Shown here: positions 26,111 through 36,853 of the stretch, one piece after another | Numbering within the stretch: the first letter of the stretch is position 1 | Layout of the letters: every line of letters starts with the position of its first letter | From: an uncultured Acidimicrobiales bacterium | Lineage (GTDB): Bacteria > Actinomycetota > Acidimicrobiia > Acidimicrobiales > SHLQ01 | Direction: 5' to 3' | DNA: 64,000 bases | NCBI GenBank assembly: GCA_938041035.1 | Contig: CALHYX010000024.1 | Span: forward strand, 1 to 64,000 | Translations under genes and position numbers: made by a program | Notes under the pieces: model-generated | The model's database searches: none | Told to the model about the DNA's origin: nothing | The model's input: only the letters and a program-made list of their open reading frames with translations

Positions 26111-26932
26111 TCAGGTGAACTCTGGTGGCCGCTTTTCGATGAACGCCTGGACGCCCTCCCGGTAGTCGGGGTGGCGCATGTGGTCGTCCATGAGGTCGAC
26201 CGACTCGGAGACTGACTCCGCCGCCGACCGGTGCAGGTCGCGGTAGATCTGGGTCCGGGTGGCCCGGAGCGACTCGCCGGAGACGGTGCGGATCAGATCG
26301 TCGAGGTACGCGACCGTCTCGTCCACCAGGTCAGGCGCCGGGACGACCCGGTTCACCAGCCCGGCCGTCAACGCCTCCTCGGCCAGCATGACCCGCGAGG
26401 TCAACAACACATCCATCGCCCGGCCGGTGCCCATCAGGCGCGGCAGTATCCACGACAACCCGTATTCGGCCGGCAGTCCGAGCTTGCCGTGGGCGGTGGT
26501 GAACTTGGCCCCGATGCTGGCGAAGCGAAGGTCACAGAAGGCGGCGAGAGCCATGCCGATGCCGGCGGCCGCACCGTTCACCGCGGCGACGATGGGTTTG
26601 GAAAGCCCGAAGTGACACGCGAACGGGGCATCGAACTCCTCGGCGACGCCATAGCCGGGCTCGGCGGCATCGTCGGCGAGGCCCCGGTCGTAGCCGCCCT
26701 TGGTGACATGCCCGCTGAGGGCCTCGCTGTCGCCGCCGACACAGAACCGTTCGCCGACACCGGTGACGACGATGCCGCGCACGGAGTCGTCGGCATCGGC
26801 GGCCGCGAGCAGCGCCCGGTACTCGGTGTCCATCCGACCGGTCCACGCGTTGGCCCGATGGGGGCGGTTGAGCCAGATGATGCCCACGGCGCCTCGCTGC
26901 TCCCATGCGGTTGCTTTGTGTTCGCTGTTCAT
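26111..26932 (-). CDS. Enoyl-CoA hydratase/isomerase family protein (atypical active site)
   Basis: 273 residues from ATG at 26932. The crotonase fold is clear from IWLNRPHRANAW, GERFCVGGD (oxyanion hole), NGAAAGIGMALAAFCDLRFA and the C-terminal EGVQAFIEKRPPEF. In the catalytic region the sequence reads AHGKLGLPAEYGLSW and later GRAMDVLLTSR. The two Glu residues of classical hydratases therefore appear as His or Gly and Asp. The reaction is therefore uncertain. It starts 4 nt after the LysR gene stop and is probably co-transcribed with it. Confidence 0.85.
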   Translation of the reverse strand: MNSEHKATAWEQRGAVGIIWLNRPHRANAWTGRMDTEYRALLAAADADDSVRGIVVTGVGERFCVGGDSEALSGHVTKGGYDRGLADDAAEPGYGVAEEFDAPFACHFGLSKPIVAAVNGAAAGIGMALAAFCDLRFASIGAKFTTAHGKLGLPAEYGLSWILPRLMGTGRAMDVLLTSRVMLAEEALTAGLVNRVVPAPDLVDETVAYLDDLIRTVSGESLRATRTQIYRDLHRSAAESVSESVDLMDDHMRHPDYREGVQAFIEKRPPEFT

Positions 26933-26935
26933 CGA

Positions 26936-27952
26936 CTAGCTCCAGAGGGTGACGTGCACGGCCGGGCGGAAGTGGCCCAGGTTGGCTCCCGACCCGGACA
27001 ACATGGCCTGGGTGGCGCGCGGGGTGGTGATGAATCGAGTGAGCTCGAGCGCGACCGCGCTGGCCTGTCGGGCGCCGAGCGAGCTTGCGGTCCAGATGCC
27101 ACCGGCCGCCCCGCCGCCGACATCGACGCGACACAGCGTCCCGTTGGCGATGGCCTCGGCCGCACGGAACTCCGGCACGACGCCGATTCCACCACCGCTG
27201 TGGGCCTCGGACAGCGCGGCGGCGTGGCTCTGGAAGATGCGCTGATGATGTTCGGGAACCTGGAATCGACGCAGCAGCGCGGCGGTGGCGCCGCTCACCT
27301 CGATCGCCGACGGGCCGAGCAGCCAGGGATAGGTGGCGAGCGTCGAGCGTTCGATTCGATCGCGAGCGAGCCGGTGCCCCCGACCCACGACGAGGATCAA
27401 CTGGTACTTCAGGAAGTCGTGGTGCCGCAGCTCCGTATCGGGTCGGTTTCGGTTCGGTCCGGTCGGATTGGGTCCGGTTCGATTGGGTCCCGTTCGATTG
27501 GGTCCGGTTCGATTGGGTCGGATGGCCACATCGGCCTGGCGCGACGCCAGCAGGTCGTCGAACCGGTCGCTCGGATGCACGCTCATCTCGACCTGGAGGT
27601 CGTCGGCTCGAGTGGAGAAGAGCTCGATCAACCCCGGTGCCGCGTACTCGGCGAACAAGCTGGTCGTCGCCAGCCGCAGCACCCGGCGACCCTGACCGGC
27701 CGCGAGGACCTCCTGGCGGGTCTGGTCCTGGAGGCCGAGTAGTTCGACCGCCCGAGTGGCGAGGCGAAGGCCGCCGGGCGTGAAGGCCAGACCGTTACCG
27801 GAGCGCCGATACAGGGCGTCGTCCAACTCTTTGCGCAGCGCCGAGGTGTGCGACGAAATTGCGGCCTCGCTGACCCCGAGCTCCTGGGCCGCGGCCTTCG
27901 CCGAGCCCAGCCGCACGATGGCGCTGAACGCCGTCAGTTGCGCGGGTGTCAT
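26936..27952 (-). CDS. LysR-family regulator with repeat-expanded effector domain
   Basis: 338 residues from ATG at 27952. The winged HTH MTPAQLTAFSAIVRLGSAKAAAQELGVSEAAISSH is standard LysR. In the effector domain, after QADVAIRPN, there is an insertion of about 25 residues made of PNRTG repeats before the normal strand YQLILVVGRGHRLA. LysR effector domains usually have only a few residues at this turn. It is divergent from the cox genes, the usual arrangement for a regulator of a CO dehydrogenase operon, and is followed by the crotonase gene. The inducer is unknown. Confidence 0.88.
   Translation of the reverse strand: MTPAQLTAFSAIVRLGSAKAAAQELGVSEAAISSHTSALRKELDDALYRRSGNGLAFTPGGLRLATRAVELLGLQDQTRQEVLAAGQGRRVLRLATTSLFAEYAAPGLIELFSTRADDLQVEMSVHPSDRFDDLLASRQADVAIRPNRTGPNRTGPNRTGPNPTGPNRNRPDTELRHHDFLKYQLILVVGRGHRLARDRIERSTLATYPWLLGPSAIEVSGATAALLRRFQVPEHHQRIFQSHAAALSEAHSGGGIGVVPEFRAAEAIANGTLCRVDVGGGAAGGIWTASSLGARQASAVALELTRFITTPRATQAMLSGSGANLGHFRPAVHVTLWS
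27469..27513. repeat. 15-bp tandem repeat in the LysR effector domain
   Basis: Three consecutive units of GGGTCCGGTTCGATT (the middle one with one change), flanked by degenerate copies from about 27454 to 27520, encode PNRTG/PNPTG on the minus strand. Slippage would add or remove five codons in frame. Confidence 0.9.
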
Positions 27953-28148
27953 GGTCGCGGGGCGAGCGTCATCGTCCGAGGTTTGCCGATAACGGCACGG
28001 GCGGCAAGGCGACTTAAGGGATCACTTAAGTCACCGTTGACGCTGTGACCAGGGTCACGTAGACAACGAAGTCACGTAGACAACGGATACGAAATGCGGT
28101 GGCCGCCGGTGCGGCGCGCCGTGAGGTTCGGTCGATCCAGGGGGAAAC
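27953..28148. promoter_or_regulatory. Divergent LysR-cox control region
   Basis: The gap holds a perfect inverted repeat GACTTAAG-N6-CTTAAGTC (28011-28018 and 28025-28032), of the size bound by LysR dimers. A 15-bp direct repeat, GTCACGTAGACAACG, follows at 28054-28068 and again at 28071-28085. The inverted repeat lies about 60 bp from the LysR start and 115 bp from coxM. The direct repeat is close to where the cox transcript should start. Roles are inferred from position. Confidence 0.65.
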
Positions 28149-29024
28149 ATGCAGGTACCCGCACCGTTCGAGTACGAACGGGCCAACAATGTTGCCGAGG
28201 CCATCGCGCTTCGCGAACGGCTGGGCCCGGAAGCCAGATTCATCGCGGGGGGTCACAGCCTTTTGCCGATGATGAAGCTGCGACTCGCCAACCCCGAATA
28301 TCTCATCGACATCAACGACTGCGAAGAGCTCTTCTACATCTCCGAAGATGGCGGTGAGATCCGCATCGGTGCCATGACCCGGCACCGCGAACTGTTGGAG
28401 TCCGAACTGCTCGCCGAGCACTTCCCGATCTTCCGAGATGCCGAGGAGGTCATCGCCGATCCGGTGGTTCGGAATCGGGGCACGCTCGGCGGGTCGTTGT
28501 GTCAGGCCGACCCCTCCGAGGATCTCTCGGCCGTGTGCACCACCCTCGACGCCAGCTGCGTGATCAAGAGCACGAGCGGCGAACGGGTGGTATCGATGCA
28601 CGACTTCCACGTCGGGCCCTACGAGACCGCGGTGGGCGATGCCGAGATGCTCACCGAGATCCGCATACCGCTGAAAGCCAACGGCGGAAGCGCCTACGAG
28701 AAGGTCGAACGTCGAGCCGGCGACTGGGCCGTCGTCTCGTCGGGAGCTGCGGTCTGGTTCGACGGCGACACCATCGCCGAAGGGCGCGTCGGCCTCGCGG
28801 CGGTGGGACCGAACACCACGTCCATCGACCCGGTGTCAGAGGCGCTGCGAGGCGCCACCCCCTCCGAGGACCTCTATCAGCAGGTTGGCGAAATCGCCGC
28901 CGCCAACTGTTCGCCTCAGGACGACCAACGCGGCAGTGCCGCCTACAAAACCCATCTCGCCATGGAGCTCACCAAGCGGGCGTTGCGCCGCGCGGTGGCC
29001 CGAGCCAACGGACAGGAGGCCTGA
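28149..29024 (+). CDS. coxM: Carbon monoxide dehydrogenase medium (FAD) subunit
   Basis: 291 residues from ATG at 28149. The FAD-binding signatures are AGGHSLLPMMKLRLANPEYL (about 32-51) and NRGTLGGSLCQADPSED (about 108-124). These are the two flavin motifs of CoxM/xanthine-dehydrogenase medium subunits. The subunit accepts electrons from the CoxS iron-sulfur clusters and passes them to the respiratory chain. First gene of a coxM-S-L operon, the order of form I CO dehydrogenases. CoxS starts two bases after its stop. Confidence 0.94.
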   Translation: MQVPAPFEYERANNVAEAIALRERLGPEARFIAGGHSLLPMMKLRLANPEYLIDINDCEELFYISEDGGEIRIGAMTRHRELLESELLAEHFPIFRDAEEVIADPVVRNRGTLGGSLCQADPSEDLSAVCTTLDASCVIKSTSGERVVSMHDFHVGPYETAVGDAEMLTEIRIPLKANGGSAYEKVERRAGDWAVVSSGAAVWFDGDTIAEGRVGLAAVGPNTTSIDPVSEALRGATPSEDLYQQVGEIAAANCSPQDDQRGSAAYKTHLAMELTKRALRRAVARANGQEA

Positions 29025-29025
29025 C

Positions 29026-29519
29026 ATGCAGGTTGACATGACGGTGAACGGACAAGAGGTGAGCGAGGAGATCGAACCCCGCCACCTGCTCGTCCACTTC
29101 ATTCGGGACCAGCTCGGTCTCACCGGCACCCACTGGGGTTGCGACACCAGCAACTGCGGCACCTGTGTCGTGCTTATCGACGGCGAGCCGGTGAAGTCGT
29201 GCACCACGCTGGCGGCCATGGCCGGCGGCCACGACGTGCAGACGGTCGAGGGCATGGAGGTCGACGGCGAACTCGACCCGGTGCAGGAAGGCTTCATGCA
29301 GTGCCATGGGCTCCAGTGCGGGTTCTGCACGCCGGGCATGATGCTCACCGCCCGAGCGCTGTTGAACAATGACCCGAACCCCACCGAAGAGGTCATTCGC
29401 GAGGCGATTTCAGGCCAGATCTGCCGGTGCACCGGCTACTCGACCATCGTGCGATCCATCCAATGGGCTGCCGCCCACGAATCGGCCGTCACGGTCGGAA
29501 CCAGCAACGGGAGTGCGTC

Positions 29520-29523
<4 letters not shown>
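29026..29523 (+). CDS. coxS: Carbon monoxide dehydrogenase small (2Fe-2S) subunit
   Basis: 165 residues from ATG at 29026; longer in-frame starts overlap coxM. The plant-type [2Fe-2S] cluster is ligated by Cys39, 44, 47 and 59 (CDTSNCGTC...SC). The second by Cys98, 101, 133 and 135 (CGFCTPG...ICRCTGY). Length and motifs are standard for CoxS. It shuttles electrons from the molybdenum-copper site of CoxL to the flavin of CoxM. The stop overlaps the coxL start. Confidence 0.95.
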
Positions 29524-31898
<2,375 letters not shown>

Positions 31899-31944
31899 AG
31901 GGCGGTCGAACCCGGCCGCCGAGCGTTCCAGGAGGCACCGACCG

Positions 31945-32841
31945 GTGCAACGTACCCATGCGGCTCGTGTCGCCGATCTGATCAGCCGGGGAATCCCCTT
32001 TGTCCAGGCCACGGTCGTTCGCGCCCAGTGTCCAACGTCGGCCCGGCCGGGCGACGCCGCCGTCGTGCTCGGCGACGGCGCGGTCGAGGGGTTCGTGGGT
32101 GGCCAGTGTGCGGAGGGGTCGGTGCGGCTCGCTGCGGTCCCGCTCCTTGAAACCGGCGAACCGCTACTCCTGCGGATCCTGCCCGAGGGCGGCGCCGACT
32201 TTCCCGAGAGCGACGGCGCCCAGACGGTGGTGAACCCCTGTTTGTCGGGCGGAGCGATCGAGGTGTTCCTCGAACCGAAGCTGCCAGCACCCCTTCTGGC
32301 GCTGGTCGGAGCGACGCCGATCGCCGATGCCCTTGCTCGCTTCGCCGAGCCGCTCGGGTTTTCGTTGCAGCACGCCTCCGGGGAGGTACCGGCGGTCGCC
32401 GGGGCCACCGCGGTCCTCGTGTCGAGCCACGGTCGTCATGAGCCGGAGACGATTCGGGCGGCTCTCGACGCCGGTGTGGAATTCATCGGGCTGGTGGCTT
32501 CGGCCAAGCGGGGAGCTGCGGTGATCGCGGAACTCGGGCTCACCGATGCCGAGGCGGCCCGGGTACATTCTCCGGTCGGCATCGACATCGGGGCCCGCAC
32601 CGCGGAAGAGATCGCCGTGTCGATCCTCGCCGAGGTCGTGCGGGCGATTCGGGTCGACGGTCTTCGCGCCGCCCCGGGGGCAGCCCCGGCGCTGCCAGCG
32701 TCGGCGGTCGACCCGGTATGCGGCATGGAGGTGCTGGTCGGGTCCGATACCGCGCATCTCCACGTCGACGGCGTCGATCACTGGTTCTGCAATCCGGGCT
32801 GCCGGACCCGCTACGCCGAAGAGGTGGGGGCGGCGCTATGA
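31945..32841 (+). CDS. XdhC/CoxI-family maturation factor fused to a YHS domain
   Basis: 298 residues from GTG at 31945, with AGGAGG about 9 nt upstream. The N-terminal XdhC_CoxI domain contains GDGAVEGFVGGQCAEGS and VVNPCLSGGAIEVFLEP. A Rossmann-like XdhC C-domain follows (LVGATPIADALARFAEPLG; VLVSSHGRHEPETI; GLVASAKRGAAVI). Residues from about 252 are a YHS domain, DPVCGMEVLVGSD...HWFCNPGC, a small Cys metal-binding module usually seen with heavy-metal ATPases. XdhC proteins load sulfurated molybdenum cofactor. The extra YHS module could handle copper for the Mo-Cu site, which is inference. Confidence 0.85.
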   Translation: MQRTHAARVADLISRGIPFVQATVVRAQCPTSARPGDAAVVLGDGAVEGFVGGQCAEGSVRLAAVPLLETGEPLLLRILPEGGADFPESDGAQTVVNPCLSGGAIEVFLEPKLPAPLLALVGATPIADALARFAEPLGFSLQHASGEVPAVAGATAVLVSSHGRHEPETIRAALDAGVEFIGLVASAKRGAAVIAELGLTDAEAARVHSPVGIDIGARTAEEIAVSILAEVVRAIRVDGLRAAPGAAPALPASAVDPVCGMEVLVGSDTAHLHVDGVDHWFCNPGCRTRYAEEVGAAL

Positions 32842-32854
32842 ACGCGCCCGCTCG

Positions 32855-33445
32855 ATGACCCGGGTCGCCGGACTCGTGCTCGCCGCCGGTGCGTCGCGCC
32901 GGCTCGGCCAGCCGAAACAACTGCTCGAGTACCGGGGTCGGCCGCTGCTGCAGACCGCCGTCGACACGGCGAACGGGGCCGGTTTCGCCCAGGTCGTGGT
33001 CGCGATCGGCGGGGCGGCACCGGAGGTGCGCACCGGCGTTGACTTCTCCGACGCAGCCGTCGTGGAGAACGTCGCGTTCACCAGCGGTTGCTCCTCCTCG
33101 ATCGTCGCCGCCCTCGACACGATCGATACCCGAGCCGATGGCCTGGTGCTGCTGCTGGGCGATCAACCCGGCGTCGGTCGCGACACCATCACCCGGTTGG
33201 TCGAGGCAGCAGCCGGCCACCCGATGGCCGTGTGCCGCTACGCCGACGGTCGGGGCCACCCCTTCTGGTTCGGGCGAGAGACGTTCACCGACCTCCGATC
33301 ACTCCAAGGCGACAAAGCCGTGTGGAAGCTGCTCGAATCCGGAAAGCACGAGGTGACCGAAGTGCCGATTGCCGGGAACGTCCCCCTCGACGTCGACACC
33401 TGGGATGACTACGAACGACTGCTCGCCGAGGATGACCGCCCATGA
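32855..33445 (+). CDS. MobA-like molybdenum cofactor nucleotidyltransferase
   Basis: 196 residues from ATG at 32855; the open frame extends further upstream but only over the XdhC gene. The NTP-transferase motif LAAGASRRLGQPKQLLEY and the later LLLGDQPGV and AVCRYADGRGHPFWF place it with MocA/CoxI-type molybdopterin cytidylyltransferases. CoxL needs the cytosine dinucleotide form of the cofactor, so this would make it. It ends within the start of coxD (four-base overlap). Confidence 0.88.
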   Translation: MTRVAGLVLAAGASRRLGQPKQLLEYRGRPLLQTAVDTANGAGFAQVVVAIGGAAPEVRTGVDFSDAAVVENVAFTSGCSSSIVAALDTIDTRADGLVLLLGDQPGVGRDTITRLVEAAAGHPMAVCRYADGRGHPFWFGRETFTDLRSLQGDKAVWKLLESGKHEVTEVPIAGNVPLDVDTWDDYERLLAEDDRP

Positions 33446-34326
33446 ACTTCAGCACTCGCATCGAGCTCGACGCGGCCCTCGATGTCGCCGACTACCTGGT
33501 GGACGAAGGGTTGTCGACGGCGCTGTTCCTCGCCTGGTCGATCCGCCAACCGTTGCTGCTGGAGGGCGAACCCGGAGTGGGCAAGACCACGGCGGCCAAG
33601 GCCATGGCGGCAGTGCTCGGCGGACCGTTTCTCCGGTTGCAGTGTTACGAGGGCATCAGCGCGTCCGAAGCGCTGTATGAGTGGAACTACTCGCGGCAAC
33701 TACTGGAGATCCGCCTGGCCGAGACCGCCGACGCGGCGATCGAGGCGACGGACCTGTTCACCGAGGACTTTCTGCTCGGCCGACCCCTGCTCGACGCGGT
33801 GCGCCATCCGGGCCCTGCCCCGGCCGTGCTGTTGATCGATGAAATCGATCGCGCCGACGACGACTTCGAGGCAATGCTGTTCGAGTTCCTCGGCGAACGT
33901 TCGGTCACCGTCCCCGAGCTCGGCACGTTCGAGGCGATCGAACCGCCGGTTGTCGTCCTGACGTCGAATCGCAGCCGGGAACTGCACGACGCCCTGAAGC
34001 GGCGTTGCCTGTACCACTGGATCGAATTCCCGGATGTCGCCCGCATCGCCCAGATCGTTCGCCGGAACGTGGCCGAGGGGGCGGAGCCGCTCGTCGATGC
34101 CGCCTCGGCCTTTGTCCGTCGGGCCCGCGAGCTCGGTCTCGACAAACCGCCGGGGGTCGCCGAAGCGATCGACTGGGTCGGAGCCCTGCATGCGCTGGGG
34201 GTCACCAACCTCGATGACGCCGAGGCCCGCCGGACCCTCACCGCGGTGGTCAAGACACCCGATGACCTGCGCACCGCCCACGCTGCGATCGACACCGGTG
34301 AGTTGTCCGTCGGGGCCGACGGCTAG
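33442..34326 (+). CDS. coxD: CoxD, MoxR-type AAA+ ATPase for CO dehydrogenase maturation
   Basis: 294 residues from ATG at 33442. Walker A is GEPGVGKT (42-49), Walker B LLIDEIDRAD (about 132-141), with sensor 1 VVLTSNRSREL and the MoxR-type arginine region ALKRRCLYHW. In model carboxidotrophs, CoxD assembles the copper-sulfur part of the Mo-Cu site with CoxE. It lies directly after the MobA-like gene and two bases before coxE. Confidence 0.92.
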   Translation: MNFSTRIELDAALDVADYLVDEGLSTALFLAWSIRQPLLLEGEPGVGKTTAAKAMAAVLGGPFLRLQCYEGISASEALYEWNYSRQLLEIRLAETADAAIEATDLFTEDFLLGRPLLDAVRHPGPAPAVLLIDEIDRADDDFEAMLFEFLGERSVTVPELGTFEAIEPPVVVLTSNRSRELHDALKRRCLYHWIEFPDVARIAQIVRRNVAEGAEPLVDAASAFVRRARELGLDKPPGVAEAIDWVGALHALGVTNLDDAEARRTLTAVVKTPDDLRTAHAAIDTGELSVGADG

Positions 34327-34328
34327 GG

Positions 34329-35540
34329 GTGGCCGGTAGCGGGGTGCTCTTTCGCACGGTCGACCGGGCGGTGTTCGCAGCGGCCCTCGTGGATCGGCTT
34401 CGCGACGCGGGGGTTGCCATAGGGTTGTCGGCCACCAACCGGTTCGTTGAGTGTCTGCGGGTCGGGCGTCCCGCCGATGTCACGAGCCTGTACTGGGTGG
34501 CCCGCACGTCCCTCGTGAGCGACCGGCGCGACTACGCCACCTTCGACGCGGTTTTCGACGCGCTGTTTCGCGACGAGAGCCTGGCGGTCGGCGCCGGCCG
34601 CCACAATGCGGCGCGAGCGACCGTGCGATCCGAAGGTTCGCTGGTGCATCGCTCCGCGCCCGTCGACGGGTTTGCCCTGATGGCCGGACGAGCCTCGGTT
34701 GGTCAGGCACCGGAGTTTCTGGATCCCGACCCCGATGCCGAAGATGGGTCGGACGATGCACTGGAGGTGCCCGAACTGCTCCCGTCCGCGCTCACCGGCC
34801 GGGTCGACACCCCGTTCGACCGGCTGAGCGCCGACGAACTCGCCCTTTTCGGCGGATGGATCCAGGCCCATCTCGCCGACTTTCCGAGCCGGCGAGGGCG
34901 GCGTCAGCGGCCGTCGCCCAGCGGAGGGCTCATCGATGTTCGGCGCACCATCGCCGAGGCTCGCCGAACCGCGGGCGAGCCCGTCGCGCTCGCTCGACGG
35001 CGACCGCGACGCCGCCCCCGCGGCGTGGTCGTGCTCGCCGATGTCAGCGGGTCGATGGAGTCGTTCACCCGGGTGTACCTGCACCTGATGCGCGCCCTGG
35101 TAACCCACGGACAGGCCGAGGTCTTCACGTTCGCGACCGAGCTACGGCGGGTCACGGTGGCGCTCCGCGACGGCGACGCCGACACGGCCATCGATCGGGT
35201 GTCCGATGAGGTCGCGGATCGGTTCGGCGGTACCCGGCTCGGCGACAGCCTGGGCCTGCTCACCGCCAGCCCGGTGTGGTCGAATTCGGTGCGGGGCGCG
35301 ATCGTGGTTATCGCCTCCGACGGCTGGGATGCCGGCGACCCGCTGACCTGCGAACGCAACATGGCCCGGCTCGCCCGAATGGCCCACCGCGTGATCTGGG
35401 TGAACCCGCGGGTGGCGGCCGAGGAGTTTGCGCCGCTGGTCGGGGCCATGTCGGCGGCGTTGCCCCACATCGATGTACTCCTCAGCGGGCACACGATCCG
35501 CTCGTTGTTCGCCGTGCTCGATGCGGTGATCGACAGCTGA
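34329..35540 (+). CDS. coxE: CoxE, von Willebrand factor A-domain partner of CoxD
   Basis: 403 residues from GTG at 34329, two bases after the coxD stop. The N-terminal half is the CoxE-like helical domain. The C-terminal VWA domain has the metal-ion adhesion motif DVSGSMES (from about residue 238), followed by FATELRRVT and the conserved GGTRLGDSLG and VIASDGWDAGDP. CoxE works with the CoxD ATPase in active-site assembly. No coxF- or coxG-like gene follows. Confidence 0.92.
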   Translation: MAGSGVLFRTVDRAVFAAALVDRLRDAGVAIGLSATNRFVECLRVGRPADVTSLYWVARTSLVSDRRDYATFDAVFDALFRDESLAVGAGRHNAARATVRSEGSLVHRSAPVDGFALMAGRASVGQAPEFLDPDPDAEDGSDDALEVPELLPSALTGRVDTPFDRLSADELALFGGWIQAHLADFPSRRGRRQRPSPSGGLIDVRRTIAEARRTAGEPVALARRRPRRRPRGVVVLADVSGSMESFTRVYLHLMRALVTHGQAEVFTFATELRRVTVALRDGDADTAIDRVSDEVADRFGGTRLGDSLGLLTASPVWSNSVRGAIVVIASDGWDAGDPLTCERNMARLARMAHRVIWVNPRVAAEEFAPLVGAMSAALPHIDVLLSGHTIRSLFAVLDAVIDS

Positions 35541-35558
35541 ATACGGACGCCGGGGCCG

Positions 35559-35580
35559 AGCCGAAATTCCGGCTTCTTTG
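35559..35580 (+). terminator. Weak candidate terminator after coxE
   Basis: Short hairpin AGCCG-N6-CGGCT followed by TCTTTG, 19 bp after the coxE stop. The stem is only five pairs, so this is a weak candidate. Confidence 0.3.
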
Positions 35581-35606
35581 CCCCCCGGTGGTCCTAGGCT
35601 GACCCG

Positions 35607-36827
35607 ATGGCTGGACTACCACCGCTGCTTCGGCCGCAACCGATCTGGGTGTTTGCCGCCCTGTCGGCGTGTATGGCCGCCGGGTACGGCGTGGTGTTCA
35701 CGATCGTTGGCGACTACCGCGACGCCTACGGGATCACCGAGACCGAAATCGGCTTCGTGATCGGCGCCGGTTTCCTGTCGGCGTTCGTGGCCCAGGTTCT
35801 TCTCGCCCCGGTCGCCGACCGGGGCCGGGCCCGCCAGATGGTGATCTTTGGTGTGGTGGTGAACGTCGTGGGGCTGTTGATGATGGCGTTCGGCACCGCA
35901 CTCGCGCCCATTTTGTTCGGACGCATCGTGTCGGGCGTCGGCATCGGCGCGGCGGGGCCGGCGATCCGCCGCATCGTCGTGCTGTCGGATCAGGAGAACC
36001 TCGGTCGAAACCTGGGCGCAATGGTCTCGGCCGATGTGTTCGGTTTCGCGATGGGACCGGCGATTTCGGCGGTGCTCGTCGGCCCGTTCGGGCTCGCCTC
36101 ACCGTTTCTCGTCGTGTGTGCCGCCACGGTCTTCCTCGTCGTCGGAGCGCTCGGGGTGAAGGTGCACGAGACGGACGAAGCCGTCGCCACTCGGCAAAAG
36201 CGGCTGGCGCTCGACCTACTCAACGACCGGGTGGTCGCCGGGGCGGTCGTTCTCGCCGGCGCGGCCTTTTTGATGATCGGCGCATTCGACGCCCTGTGGG
36301 ATGTGGTCCACGAAGACCTGGGGACCCGGCCCTGGATGGCGAACCTGGGCATCACCTTGTTCGCCCTCCCCCTGATCGTCCTCGGACCGATCGGCGGCAA
36401 GTTGGCGCAACGAATCGGCCCGTTCTTCCTCGCCGGGGGAGGCCTGGCCGGCGGAGCGGCGTTTCTCACCGCCTACGGATTTCTGCCGACCGGTTCGTGG
36501 ATCTTCGGAGTGGCGATGTTCCACGCGATCGTCGACGGCGCGACGATCGCCGCATCGGGAATCGCCGTGAGCATGAGCGTTCCCGAACATCGCCAGGCCG
36601 GCGCGCAGGGCGTCATCGGCGCGGCCCAGGCGCTGAGCGGCGGCCTGGCCGCGATCGTGATCGGCGCGACGTACGAAGGGTTCGGTCGGGCGGCGGCGTA
36701 CTCCACCGCGGCGGTGGGGATGCTCATCCTGCTCGTCGCCGGGATGCTCCTGGCCAAGCCGGGATGGCGCCGCCGAGCCGACGATCCAACCGCGACCGCC
36801 CGCGTTCCCCTCGGCGCCGGCTCCTGA
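35607..36827 (+). CDS. Major facilitator superfamily transporter
   Basis: 406 residues from ATG at 35607 with about twelve hydrophobic helices. The MFS motif between helices 2 and 3 reads APVADRGRARQMVIFG, and the duplicated copy in the second half is PIGGKLAQRIG. The substrate cannot be inferred. It follows coxE by 66 bp on the same strand but is separated by a possible terminator, so a link to CO metabolism is unproven. Confidence 0.88.
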   Translation: MAGLPPLLRPQPIWVFAALSACMAAGYGVVFTIVGDYRDAYGITETEIGFVIGAGFLSAFVAQVLLAPVADRGRARQMVIFGVVVNVVGLLMMAFGTALAPILFGRIVSGVGIGAAGPAIRRIVVLSDQENLGRNLGAMVSADVFGFAMGPAISAVLVGPFGLASPFLVVCAATVFLVVGALGVKVHETDEAVATRQKRLALDLLNDRVVAGAVVLAGAAFLMIGAFDALWDVVHEDLGTRPWMANLGITLFALPLIVLGPIGGKLAQRIGPFFLAGGGLAGGAAFLTAYGFLPTGSWIFGVAMFHAIVDGATIAASGIAVSMSVPEHRQAGAQGVIGAAQALSGGLAAIVIGATYEGFGRAAAYSTAAVGMLILLVAGMLLAKPGWRRRADDPTATARVPLGAGS

Positions 36828-36853
36828 TCGAGCGGGCGGGCCAGCCCGACAGA

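Noticed and set aside
24163-26118. 651-residue plus-strand open frame
   Set aside because: Antisense to the K+ channel and the secreted three-domain protein, both of which have clear signals.
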